46,362 nucleotides of DNA from IMG/VR virus record IMGVR_UViG_3300021962_000187, positions 1 through 46,362 of that record; one strand, written 5' to 3'. Position numbers and translations under genes: made by a program. Source of the stretch: a virus. The notes under the pieces were generated by a model. That model saw only the letters and a list, made by a program, of their open reading frames with translations. It searched no databases and had not been told where the DNA came from. Shown here piece by piece: positions 1 through 7,139 of the stretch (its first letter is position 1; every line of letters begins with the position of its first letter).

Positions 1-84
1 CTGGGCAACAAAGGCTTTTACAATGGGTGGGATGAAGAATACTTGAAAGTTTTGTTTGCTGGCCGCGAAGATCCAAGATCATGA
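1..84 (+). CDS. C-terminal fragment of an unidentified protein (cut by window start)
   Basis: An open frame enters at base 1 and ends at the TGA at 82-84, leaving 27 residues that finish in FAGREDPRS. The stop overlaps the ATG of the next gene in an ATGA arrangement, which supports it as a real gene end with translational coupling. Too little is present to name a family. Confidence 0.6.
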   Translation: MGNKGFYNGWDEEYLKVLFAGREDPRS

Positions 85-521
85 CATACGAATACGCACG
101 TATTGATCTCAGCAAGACCTCATACTACCCTACCACAACGTACAGTTATCTATCGGCTTCTGACGAAAACATAACTCAACTAAACGATATCTATAGAACT
201 TATTGTATCTATAAGCATTTTGGTAGTGTAATGCCTATATTTAAAAGCCAGTACACCGATCCCAATACTGATATACTAGGATACTACGACAACGACGAGT
301 TGGTAGCGTTTAGTTTAATCAAGCTATACGACAAACATAATGCACTATGCGAACAGTTTGCATGGACATATCACCGACCCAAACTGAGATTAGGCATCGA
401 AAGCCTAATAACCGAATGTGCAATTTATAAGGAACGGGGATTCAAGTACCTGTACCTGGACCAAGCACATTTATACAAGCAAGGCCTCCAAGGCTTTGAA
501 CTACTAGGACCAATGATATAA
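81..521 (+). CDS. Small acyltransferase-like (GNAT/arginyltransferase-like) phage protein, function unproven
   Basis: This 146-residue protein has the pattern of a compact acyltransferase fold. A central strand pair (ILGYYDNDELVAFSLIKLYD, about residues 65-84) is followed by EQFAWTY, then a helix rich in LGIESLITECAIYKERG, and it ends in a strand with YLYLDQ and the terminal ELLGP. Those central and C-terminal patterns resemble GNAT and arginyl-transferase C-terminal domains, and I recall similar small proteins in marine T4-like phages. No catalytic residue can be assigned with confidence. The ATG overlaps the upstream stop by four bases and the TAA shares one base with the next ATG, so it sits inside a coupled operon. 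Calling it an acyltransferase is inference; it could be an unrelated small alpha/beta protein. Confidence 0.6.
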   Translation: MTYEYARIDLSKTSYYPTTTYSYLSASDENITQLNDIYRTYCIYKHFGSVMPIFKSQYTDPNTDILGYYDNDELVAFSLIKLYDKHNALCEQFAWTYHRPKLRLGIESLITECAIYKERGFKYLYLDQAHLYKQGLQGFELLGPMI

Positions 522-856
522 TGGCAGACATATACCACATCTGGGCAAACAAAGAAGGCGACATCAGCGACATAGACTGGGTCAACAACATGCGCAGTTT
601 CTTACAACACCTGGTCGATGAACACAAGATGGAATCGTTTAGAATCACCAGATGCAAGATGGGATTTCGCAGCATTGCTGACATGCCAGAGTGGCACATT
701 ATGATGGAGTTCGTTGACATGGCACAAATGGACATGGCCTTCCGAAGAGTTGCACCACTAGAAGGTGAGCTAGAGACAAAACACAAATCATTCAATCAGT
801 TTGTTTCAGGTGACATTCAACATGCACTATTCAGGGATTATCCTGATGACTTGTAA
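521..856 (+). CDS. DUF6614-like small protein
   Basis: This 111-residue protein begins MADIYHIWANKEGDISDIDW and continues with a helix, the stretch ESFRITRCKMGFR, a WHIMMEF strand, and an AQMDMAFRRVAPLEGE segment before FRDYPDDL. The order (Y-x-W start, helix, W/F-R-x-T-R-x-K-x-G-F, [WF]-H strand, helix with AF-x-RVA, terminal RD[FY]P) matches what I remember of the DUF6614 family, a small dimeric alpha/beta-barrel-like fold of unknown role. It starts one base inside the upstream stop (TAATG). It is the last plus-strand gene before a long gene-free stretch, and a strong hairpin begins on its stop codon. No biochemical role is known. Confidence 0.7.
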   Translation: MADIYHIWANKEGDISDIDWVNNMRSFLQHLVDEHKMESFRITRCKMGFRSIADMPEWHIMMEFVDMAQMDMAFRRVAPLEGELETKHKSFNQFVSGDIQHALFRDYPDDL

Positions 857-875
857 GATGTGCTGACGCACATCT
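856..875 (+). terminator. Hairpin at operon end (8-bp stem, 4-nt loop), weak terminator candidate
   Basis: AGATGTGC (856-863) pairs perfectly with GCACATCT (868-875) around a TGAC loop, starting on the last base of the upstream stop codon. No run of T follows, so it would be a poor intrinsic terminator. It may instead stabilise the 3' end of the mRNA or assist termination. Confidence 0.4.
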
Positions 876-1340
876 GTGGTTTCACTTCGTTCACAACATT
901 ATTTTCTTATCTAGTAGTGAACAGAGCAGTTGTACATATCTCATCTAGATTAACTGGCCACACTTAACCCACCGAAGGGTTAAGAAAAAACTGGAACCTC
1001 ATCTGAGTAGCCCAGCCACACTAGCGTTAGAACTATAATGCAAAACATCTACATCGCACAGGCGGTTGTCCGGTACCTGCTCGTTCCGTCTTAATATACA
1101 ACGGTAGTCTGTGTCACACACGCAGTCGTATGCACAAACTCAGGGTTTTTCTCCCTTCTTTTTGCCTTTTTGTCATCTTCAAACAATCAAATCGCAGGTC
1201 TTACTAAGCGATCGTCGTCCTGTCAAGGATAGTGATTGAGTGCTTCTTGCAGCGAGAAGACTTCCATCCCTGCGACTCTCGTCCAGGTTTAGGGCACTCG
1301 ATATGAACCAGTGCTAGTCGTTACTGCCGTTCGTTGCCTG
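857..1340. other. Long gene-free, structure-rich convergent intergenic region
   Basis: This 484-base stretch lies between a plus-strand and a minus-strand operon that converge, and no credible ORF fills it. It holds the hairpin at 856-875 and a perfect 8-bp stem CTTAACCC/GGGTTAAG (963-970 with 977-984). TATAAT occurs at 1034-1039 without a clear -35 box, and a short GGG/CCC hairpin near 1143-1155 precedes T-rich DNA on the plus strand. A nest of pairings lies at 1238-1314: GAGTGC/GCACTC, CGAGA/TCTCG, GCAG/CTGC and the competing GCACT/AGTGC. Segments 1201-1228 and 1321-1346 are imperfect direct repeats, both ending in CCTGTCAA. No tRNA T-loop or tmRNA tag sequence was found. It could encode a small structured RNA, but this is unproven. 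Confidence 0.5.
963..984. repeat. Perfect inverted repeat (8-bp stem, 6-nt loop)
   Basis: CTTAACCC at 963-970 is the exact reverse complement of GGGTTAAG at 977-984, with loop ACCGAA. It is followed on the plus strand by six A. A T-run would therefore precede, not follow, the stem for minus-strand transcripts, so it is not a standard terminator in either direction. Confidence 0.5.
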
Positions 1341-1769
1341 TCAAAGTTTGTTTTTTATGTGTGATCCATGTACACGCACTTGAATGTGACCATTGTAGTA
1401 GTCATCTGATTCCAGTACTCGACGTGAAAATTGTTCACGTGCTTCTATGTACGAGCATTCGGCTTTTGATTTACAGTAGTATAATATTTCGCGTTTGAAA
1501 TTGCTGTTGCCTAGGATGTTGATGTCTTCTGTGAGATTGGGGGAGCTGCCGTAGTATTGTTGCCAGTCTGAGTCTATTTTACTTTTGATTTTCTTTCGCT
1601 TTTTAGTGCCGTTCTTTAATTTTACTACTTTATAAGTGGTCTTTGCAAACTTTGCGAGCTTTTTGCCCACATACATCTTGCCATTGGTAGTATTTGTAAT
1701 CAAATAAACAAATCCAATGGCATCCTCAGGTAGTTCCGAGACTTCTGTTCCATTATAATACCATGTCAT
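1341..1769 (-). CDS. GIY-YIG endonuclease (Seg-like, possible homing nuclease)
   Basis: This 142-residue protein carries the GIY-YIG signature near its start: FVYLI at about residues 20-24 and MYVG at about 32-35, then a lysine-rich linker, WQQYYGSS, and EAREQFSRR with the candidate catalytic glutamate. The family makes site-specific DNA breaks. In T4, free-standing Seg proteins of this class spread themselves and bias marker inheritance in mixed infection. A separate DNA-binding module is absent or reduced to the basic segment KLKNGTKKRKKIKSK. It is the last gene of the minus-strand operon, eight bases after the preceding stop, and faces the unusual gene-free stretch 857-1340. A homing role is inference; a host-DNA-degrading role is also possible. 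Confidence 0.75.
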   Translation of the reverse strand: MTWYYNGTEVSELPEDAIGFVYLITNTTNGKMYVGKKLAKFAKTTYKVVKLKNGTKKRKKIKSKIDSDWQQYYGSSPNLTEDINILGNSNFKREILYYCKSKAECSYIEAREQFSRRVLESDDYYNGHIQVRVHGSHIKNKL

Positions 1770-1777
1770 GCGTATAG

Positions 1778-2188
1778 TTATGATGGATCATGTAATACTT
1801 GCAAATTTCGTAAATGATAAAATGGTGGACAAACAAAATCTATTTTGATTATTCCTTTTTTGTGCATGTATCCATAAGTGTTTTCAATACCAGCATCGGT
1901 GGTATAAACTGCTGTTTTCTTGGCAACGTGTGTGATATCTGTGTTGTCTACAATCAACTGTAATATTTCTACAGCCAAGTCATGTACAATAACATTTTTT
2001 TCATTGACCACGGTGTCATTTTGGCCTTTGTTAAGAAATTCTATCTCCAAGCAGTGTGGCCCAATATCGCAGTGTGAAATTTTCCCCACAGGCACACCGT
2101 CTAGTCGTATCACATACTCTGGCTGTTTGTCAGGCAAAGAATGTTCTTTAAGATTTAGTGATATTGAAAATCTTTTGGGGTTTAGCAT
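1778..2188 (-). CDS. Unknown 136-residue protein, predicted beta-rich
   Basis: I do not recognise a named family. Alternating hydrophobic strands (YVIRLDGVPVG, CLEIEFLNKG, VIVHDLAVEILQLIV) suggest a small beta-sandwich, and the strand-NKG-x-NDT-V-x(n)-IV-x-D pattern recalls small uncharacterised proteins seen beside accessory genes in marine T4-like phages. The C-terminal part ends with GIIKIDFVCPPFYHLRNL. The gene begins inside the 3' end of the radical SAM gene (41-base overlap) and is followed eight bases later by the GIY-YIG gene, so it is very likely co-translated with both. Its position after two radical SAM genes makes a partner or substrate-binding role conceivable, but nothing here proves it. 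Confidence 0.6.
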   Translation of the reverse strand: MLNPKRFSISLNLKEHSLPDKQPEYVIRLDGVPVGKISHCDIGPHCLEIEFLNKGQNDTVVNEKNVIVHDLAVEILQLIVDNTDITHVAKKTAVYTTDAGIENTYGYMHKKGIIKIDFVCPPFYHLRNLQVLHDPS

Positions 2189-3683
2189 CTTTGTACCAGT
2201 CTAGTTGTTTTTTTACTGTATTAATTTTTCTTTGCAAATGATTTATTTGATCCGAATCGTTTTCAAAATCCATACATGTTTCACACAGTTCGATAAATCT
2301 TTTTACTCTGACATCAAAGGTATTAGTGGGGTTGTTGGCACTGACCCAAGCAAATGTTGAGTACCCGTTGACGTTGTCAACGTGCATCTGAAAATGATCT
2401 ACCAAGTTCTGATCCTGAGTCATGGGCACACCGTCCAACAACAGGAAAGTGTTTATTGGTGATATTTTTAATAATCCATTGCTGCGGGGAACCCAGTATC
2501 GGATCAGTTTCATAGTTTCTTGCCAGTCTTTGTCGGTCTCAGCGGGGTAACCAGCAATTATGTTCCAAGATTGATATATGTTGTATTTGATCAGCATGTT
2601 TGTAGTGTAGTCGACATCGTCGGCACTGCTGCCTTTGCCCATGTGCAATCGAATTTGTTCGCTGCCAGATTCCATGCCAATCTGTACACGATGACATCCA
2701 GCTCGTGCCATGGCTTCGAAGTATTTTTCAGGCATGTCGCGCTGTGATCGACAAATCATTTGTGCTTCGTATTTTATAGTGTCAGGTAACCGTTGGGCCA
2801 GTTCATTGTTCATTTCCCAAAAAGGTTTCAACCCACCGTTGATTAAACTGTCAGTAAAACTAAAATAAGTTGCCTGGTATTTTTGATGTAGCTCAATCAT
2901 CTCGTTAGCTACACTGATGCCGCTGCGATATCTGAATCTATTCCAAATGTTCCCTACATCACAAAAATTGCAGTTCTTAACACACCCTTTGCTGGCAGTT
3001 ATTAAAAAAACATGTCCGTCGGAATCAACTCGGGAATCTTTGGCAGAACTCCAGTAACTTCTTAGAGTTTTGGGATACAACTGAAAATTATAATCTGAAT
3101 AGTCAGGCACAGGAACAGCATTGAGTTGTTCGTTAGTAAGTTGAGTCACTGTCAATGTGCCTGTGGTGTTTTCTTTCAGTATCTGACCAAGAGCATATTC
3201 GCCTTCGCCCAGTAAAGCACAATCTGCTAACCCTGAGTCCAGCATTAACTCGTGCCATCTCTTCTGGTACTGAAATAAAAAAATATTAAGACCGCTACCA
3301 CCCAGTATAATTTTAATTTGATTATTCAGCAGTCGCACATGATAGCACAGATCTTCAACAAACCGTTGACTGTTTTGTGTCAGCACAGAAATAGACAGAG
3401 CTGCGGGCTGATATGTTTCGACAATGCGCCGGGCATAACCAACAACAATATCAGTGTACCACTCAAACTCAGCTGTGGATAACTGTAGCTCTGGGGATTG
3501 CATCCACGCTGTCACAGACGAGTAGTTATTGTGTGTCTGATAGTCAAAGTTGAACTCAGCACTTGCGTCCCAAGTACTGCAGGAAAATCCATCTCGTTGT
3601 ACACATGCTTTCAGTAAAGCAGGGGCTAGGCTGGGACCAAATGTATAAGTGAACGGTGCTGTAACCATCAGCAGATCAGACAT
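2148..3683 (-). CDS. B12-binding-type radical SAM protein
   Basis: This 511-residue protein has the two-part layout of cobalamin-binding-type radical SAM enzymes. An N-terminal Rossmann-like part (residues 1-190) starts MSDLLMVTAPFTYTFGPSLA and contains ALSISVLTQN and KIILGGSG. A radical SAM core follows with the cluster motif C234-x3-C238-x2-C241 (KGCVKNCNFCD), which would hold a 4Fe-4S cluster and cleave S-adenosylmethionine. HRVQIGMESGSEQIRLHMGKG-type residues (about 335-355) match the conserved barrel strand of this superfamily. No DxHxxG cobalamin-ligand motif is obvious, so cobalamin binding itself is uncertain. The ATG directly abuts the stop of the upstream radical SAM gene. Possible reactions include methylation or rearrangement of a sugar, lipid, peptide or RNA, and the substrate is unknown. 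Confidence 0.85.
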   Translation of the reverse strand: MSDLLMVTAPFTYTFGPSLAPALLKACVQRDGFSCSTWDASAEFNFDYQTHNNYSSVTAWMQSPELQLSTAEFEWYTDIVVGYARRIVETYQPAALSISVLTQNSQRFVEDLCYHVRLLNNQIKIILGGSGLNIFLFQYQKRWHELMLDSGLADCALLGEGEYALGQILKENTTGTLTVTQLTNEQLNAVPVPDYSDYNFQLYPKTLRSYWSSAKDSRVDSDGHVFLITASKGCVKNCNFCDVGNIWNRFRYRSGISVANEMIELHQKYQATYFSFTDSLINGGLKPFWEMNNELAQRLPDTIKYEAQMICRSQRDMPEKYFEAMARAGCHRVQIGMESGSEQIRLHMGKGSSADDVDYTTNMLIKYNIYQSWNIIAGYPAETDKDWQETMKLIRYWVPRSNGLLKISPINTFLLLDGVPMTQDQNLVDHFQMHVDNVNGYSTFAWVSANNPTNTFDVRVKRFIELCETCMDFENDSDQINHLQRKINTVKKQLDWYKDAKPQKIFNITKS

Positions 3684-4568
3684 TTAAAGTTCAACCTCCA
3701 GTCTCCATTGCTTACTAAAATGAGTTGAGTTTTCATCAGTGGAGCATACAAGTTTGCACGTGGGATGACATTCGGGTGTATTCCAGTGTTGTTTAATTTC
3801 TTCATACTGATCCACAACAGCACCATCGTTGTGTCCTAAGAAACAACAAGGATGCACAATGCCAGCAGCACTCACATATAAACTTTGTTCTTTTTTGGCG
3901 TGGCACATGATTGGGCCAGTGTTGAGCACAGGCGGAACCCAGCCCGCAGGTGGCTGTAGCCAGGCTATTGTATTTTTACGTTTGCTTACTTTTGCTCTAA
4001 ACCAAGAAAATCCCATTTGTCGTGCCACAACCTCAGCAAGATCTACCTGGTGTGAGTTGTAATCATATATCAGCATATCCCATTGTGCATTGCCGCCGGC
4101 CTGTATAAAAGCCGTGGTATTTTTTATGATCTTTTCCCACTGTGTATTCACACGATACAGATGATTGGTATCTTCTAATCCATCAATGCTAAAAATTACA
4201 AAATCAAGAGTATTGGATAATATCCCTGCCAACTCACTCCACCAGGCAGCATTGCGTAAGCTGCCATTGGTATTCATTCCCAATGTGATGTCAGGATTGA
4301 TTTCTCTGAAATAGCGATATATGTCCAAGGTATGAACACCTGCAGCAGGATCGCCGTAGTTGCCACACATGAACATCTTGTCAAGATTTTTAATAAACTC
4401 TGTAGAAAATAATTCTTTTATACGATCCACAGTTAAATGATGTATGTCCTGTTCTTTGTTGAATCTGAAGGGATTCTCTCTAGGACATAGAGGGCAGGCA
4501 GCATTGCACATGGTAGTGGGCTCCAAGTGCAGTACTTTTACTGGATAATGATCAAATGATATCGACAT
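3684..4568 (-). CDS. Radical SAM protein with SPASM-like C-terminal cysteines
   Basis: The radical SAM cluster motif C21-x3-C25-x2-C28 (TMCNAACPLCPR) lies close to the start, followed by GDPAAG and SIDGLEDTNHLYR, both typical of the barrel. The C-terminal third has CHAKK, HPCCFLG and CHPTCKLVC, a cysteine set resembling SPASM/twitch auxiliary cluster domains. Such enzymes usually act on peptides or small cofactors. The frame is open upstream to an ATG at 4640, but that would overlap gp46 by 89 bases. I chose the ATG at 4566-4568 (17-base overlap, 294 residues), just before the conserved core; the ATG at 4592 is the main alternative. No strong ribosome site decides it. It sits between gp46 and the second radical SAM gene in one operon. 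Confidence 0.8.
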   Translation of the reverse strand: MSISFDHYPVKVLHLEPTTMCNAACPLCPRENPFRFNKEQDIHHLTVDRIKELFSTEFIKNLDKMFMCGNYGDPAAGVHTLDIYRYFREINPDITLGMNTNGSLRNAAWWSELAGILSNTLDFVIFSIDGLEDTNHLYRVNTQWEKIIKNTTAFIQAGGNAQWDMLIYDYNSHQVDLAEVVARQMGFSWFRAKVSKRKNTIAWLQPPAGWVPPVLNTGPIMCHAKKEQSLYVSAAGIVHPCCFLGHNDGAVVDQYEEIKQHWNTPECHPTCKLVCSTDENSTHFSKQWRLEVEL

Positions 4569-6315
4569 CGGTATTGTAACTGGTAAACCCATTTTCTTTG
4601 ACCACACGCAAGATATTTTCAACACGTCCAGCCAACTCATCTCTGTGACTGACCAGCCAAATACTCTTGTGGCGTTCCCTGCTCATTTGCTTCAGCAAGG
4701 CCAAGCTGTTTTCTACACCTTGTGTATCTAGCCCTGAGTCAATCATTTCGTCAATGAATAGGACATTGATGGGTTGATACAGGCTTTCAAACACATCTCG
4801 GAAGGCCCAACTCATACTTAGTATAAGTCTGTTGCGTTCACCACGTGACAAGTTATCAAAATCCAACTCGCGGCCCAGTTCTTCAATACTGACAGTGAGA
4901 TCGTTTTGAAATACCACCGTATGCGGCAAGCCAATGCGATCCAAGTAGTGTGTGAGCCTAGCATTTAGATAGCTGAGATTCTGTTCAATGATCTTTTTGC
5001 GTATAAAGCTGTCTTTGCTGGTCAGCAACTTGAGCAAGAAGTCTTGATGATCCTGCAAGCGTGTCAGATCGTTCATGGTGTCATACGTGACTTCTTGCAA
5101 GGCTTGATTCTGCATGTCCACAATCTGTTCACTGTAAGGATCTGTTTCGGCTGATCGTGCGGTCAACTCTTTTCGCAAGGCTTCCAAGCTGTTGCGATGA
5201 TTAAGGGCATCCTCTAAGGTATCGTAAAATACCCTGGGCTGTGCACCAATTTCTCCTAGATCCTCTAGCTCGTTTTCAAGTTCCACGATAGTAACGCCAG
5301 CCAAATCAACTTCGACACAGGCTACATCAAGCTCATTCTGTTTGGTTGCAATAATAGATTCATGCTTGTCATCGTGCAACTCATGCCCACATGCATGACA
5401 TTTGTGTTCTAGTAAAGCAGCAACTTCTTTTGCTATTCGATCTGCAGTTTTCTTTTCGCGATCTTGGTCAAGTCGTGCTCGAGTTAACGACTTGTTAATA
5501 TCAGCACGTTCTTTGACTAGATTGTTGTACTCTGTGAGAGCCTTGTGAGCAGCTAGTTCTGCTTCGATATCAATGTGTTCAAGGCTGGCAATGGCTGATT
5601 CTAACTTGGCAACATCTTCGCTTTGTTTGTTGCCCCACATGCGTTGTCGCTTGCGTAAGCTTTCGATCTGTTCTTCGATACGTTTGTTAGCCTCTTGTAC
5701 AGCACGAATACGGAATTCTTCTTGCTGTATGCTTTCTTTGGTTGCTTTGTTGAGCTCTTTGATCTTGTCAGCACGTTCGCTCAACATGGTAATGCCCAAC
5801 AACTGCTCAATGATGGTGCGTTGATCGTTGGCTTTGAGACTCAAAAATGGCTCAGTATAGGTGTTCAAGGCCAGGATGTGTTTGAACATGTCGTGGCTTA
5901 GTCCTAGAGTACGCTCAATGGCATCTTGTGTTTCTCTTGAGTCGCCTTGTGCATCGTCGGCAATTTCTTGCTCACGGTCGTTGACATAGAATCTCAGCAC
6001 ATTAGGCTTACGTCCACGTTCAATGCGATACTCCTGTCCACCAACTGCAAAATCCAAACTGACCAGCATGTTTTTGCCGTTGGTCTTGTTTACCAGATTG
6101 TCTTTGCGTATGTTGCTGAGGGCCGTGCCGTAAAGTGCATAGCTCAGTGCATTGATGATTGTGGTCTTACCGGTGCCGTTACGACTGCCATCACCGCCTA
6201 GGTCCAAGTTTTCACCCAGAACCAATGTTAAGTCTTGTCGATCAAAATCTACACCTTGTGTGGCATTGCCCACACTCATAAAATTTCTTACTGTAAGATT
6301 CTTAATTTGGATCAA
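4552..6315 (-). CDS. 46: Recombination endonuclease subunit gp46 (Rad50/SbcC-like ATPase)
   Basis: This is the SMC-type ATPase partner of gp47, which together resect DNA ends for recombination-dependent replication. Visible in order: a P-loop ending NGTGKTT (residues 46-52), preceded by the extended loop GENLDLGGDGSR; a Q-loop region; two long coiled-coil arms; the zinc-hook CHAC (about residue 305); the ABC signature LSRGERNRL (about 488); Walker B VLFIDEM (about 518); and the switch histidine in LVSHRDE. The open frame extends to a GTG at 6372, which has no ribosome site and overlaps the upstream gene by 61 bases. A TTG at 6313-6315 has GGAG seven bases upstream and overlaps the previous stop as TTGA, so I chose it (587 residues). 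T4 gp46 is about 560 residues. Confidence 0.93.
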   Translation of the reverse strand: MIQIKNLTVRNFMSVGNATQGVDFDRQDLTLVLGENLDLGGDGSRNGTGKTTIINALSYALYGTALSNIRKDNLVNKTNGKNMLVSLDFAVGGQEYRIERGRKPNVLRFYVNDREQEIADDAQGDSRETQDAIERTLGLSHDMFKHILALNTYTEPFLSLKANDQRTIIEQLLGITMLSERADKIKELNKATKESIQQEEFRIRAVQEANKRIEEQIESLRKRQRMWGNKQSEDVAKLESAIASLEHIDIEAELAAHKALTEYNNLVKERADINKSLTRARLDQDREKKTADRIAKEVAALLEHKCHACGHELHDDKHESIIATKQNELDVACVEVDLAGVTIVELENELEDLGEIGAQPRVFYDTLEDALNHRNSLEALRKELTARSAETDPYSEQIVDMQNQALQEVTYDTMNDLTRLQDHQDFLLKLLTSKDSFIRKKIIEQNLSYLNARLTHYLDRIGLPHTVVFQNDLTVSIEELGRELDFDNLSRGERNRLILSMSWAFRDVFESLYQPINVLFIDEMIDSGLDTQGVENSLALLKQMSRERHKSIWLVSHRDELAGRVENILRVVKENGFTSYNTDVDII

Positions 6316-7139
6316 TGGTTGACTCCGTGTTCGTTTAACATTATAGCAATTTGTTTTGTATTTGTAAACCACTCGCTGTAGTCGTTGTGTGGCACTTCAA
6401 AGTTGTATTCCAACCAAATGTAATAATAAACTATCGCCTGTGTCCAAATATCAGTTGTGTGCAACAAGTCTGAATAGTTTTTGTTTTTTATGTCCAGCAT
6501 GATCTGCCGGGCCGCCTCGATCGGACGGATGTATTTTTGATTGCTGATTTTCCAATCATCCCACAGTGTTTTGAAGTCACTGGTGCTGATTCCCAATGAT
6601 TGCAACTGTTTACAAAAATCGTCGTAACACAGCAAGTGATCAATTTTTAAATACTTGTATTCAGAATCAATCCGCCAGGCCTGCTTTAACGGATTATCTC
6701 TTAAAAATAAAAAATACTTTTCCCTGATTGCCCAATCGCCGGAGTTGGCCCATTCGGGCCCAACCGAAACTACCTGAGAAATATCCATGCCCATGGCCTT
6801 TTCAATCATGGTGTGGGCAACAATAGGCCAGGTATGGTCACTGTAACAAATCTTTACAATACAGGCAGTTGGAAAATATTTAACAAACAAGGTTGATTCG
6901 TCGTTGATTCCATTGTCAATCAGCACTGAGTAATTTAGTGTGCTGTCAAAATCAAAACTGTAGTTGTTGGGATTCTTAAAGAATTTTGGTGCCGCCAGTT
7001 CCAACTGATGGCTATCGCCACTGTTGCTGAATGAATATTGTTGTTTTTTTGGCCTTGCAAAATTTTCTCCGTGCAAGGTCAACACAGCATTGACAAAATG
7101 CCCAAACCCGCCACTGGGGTACCAAACGCAATAGATCAT
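6312..7139 (-). CDS. Possible sulfotransferase-like / P-loop protein inserted between gp47 and gp46
   Basis: This 275-residue protein begins MIYCVWYPSGGFGHFVNAVL. The early YPSGGFGHF loop after a hydrophobic strand is placed like the PAPS-binding loop of sulfotransferases, and the later pattern (IREKYFLFLRDNP, then YLKIDHLLCYDDFCKQLQSLG) resembles the segment where such enzymes finish with a strand, loop and leucine-rich helix. The classical P-loop lysine/threonine is missing, so activity is uncertain and this is a tentative fold call. Its ATG overlaps the gp47 stop by four bases (ATGA) and its stop overlaps the gp46 TTG start, so it is wedged into the nuclease operon with perfect coupling on both sides. 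Alternatively it may be a small nuclease-associated protein of unknown family. Confidence 0.6.
   Translation of the reverse strand: MIYCVWYPSGGFGHFVNAVLTLHGENFARPKKQQYSFSNSGDSHQLELAAPKFFKNPNNYSFDFDSTLNYSVLIDNGINDESTLFVKYFPTACIVKICYSDHTWPIVAHTMIEKAMGMDISQVVSVGPEWANSGDWAIREKYFLFLRDNPLKQAWRIDSEYKYLKIDHLLCYDDFCKQLQSLGISTSDFKTLWDDWKISNQKYIRPIEAARQIMLDIKNKNYSDLLHTTDIWTQAIVYYYIWLEYNFEVPHNDYSEWFTNTKQIAIMLNEHGVNH
6313..6326 (-). promoter_or_regulatory. Ribosome binding site deciding a TTG start for gp46
   Basis: On the minus strand GGAG (6326-6323) is followed after TCAACCA by TTG (6315-6313). The TTG overlaps the TGA of the upstream gene. The longer GTG alternative at 6372 has nothing resembling a Shine-Dalgarno site. 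Confidence 0.65.

Noticed and set aside
442-795. 117-residue minus-strand ORF over the first genes
   Set aside because: It lies antisense to two coupled plus-strand genes with recognisable motifs and has no ribosome site.
857-1340. Group I intron or tmRNA in the gene-free stretch
   Set aside because: An AACGACTAG segment on the minus strand near 1315 recalls an intron R element, but no matching partner elements could be traced, and no tag peptide or tRNA-like end was found.
857-1340. tRNA genes in the gene-free stretch
   Set aside because: No complete T-arm/acceptor pairing on either strand.
4569-4640. ATG at 4640 as the start of the SPASM-like radical SAM gene
   Set aside because: It would overlap gp46 by 89 bases and adds residues outside the conserved core, without a suitable ribosome site.
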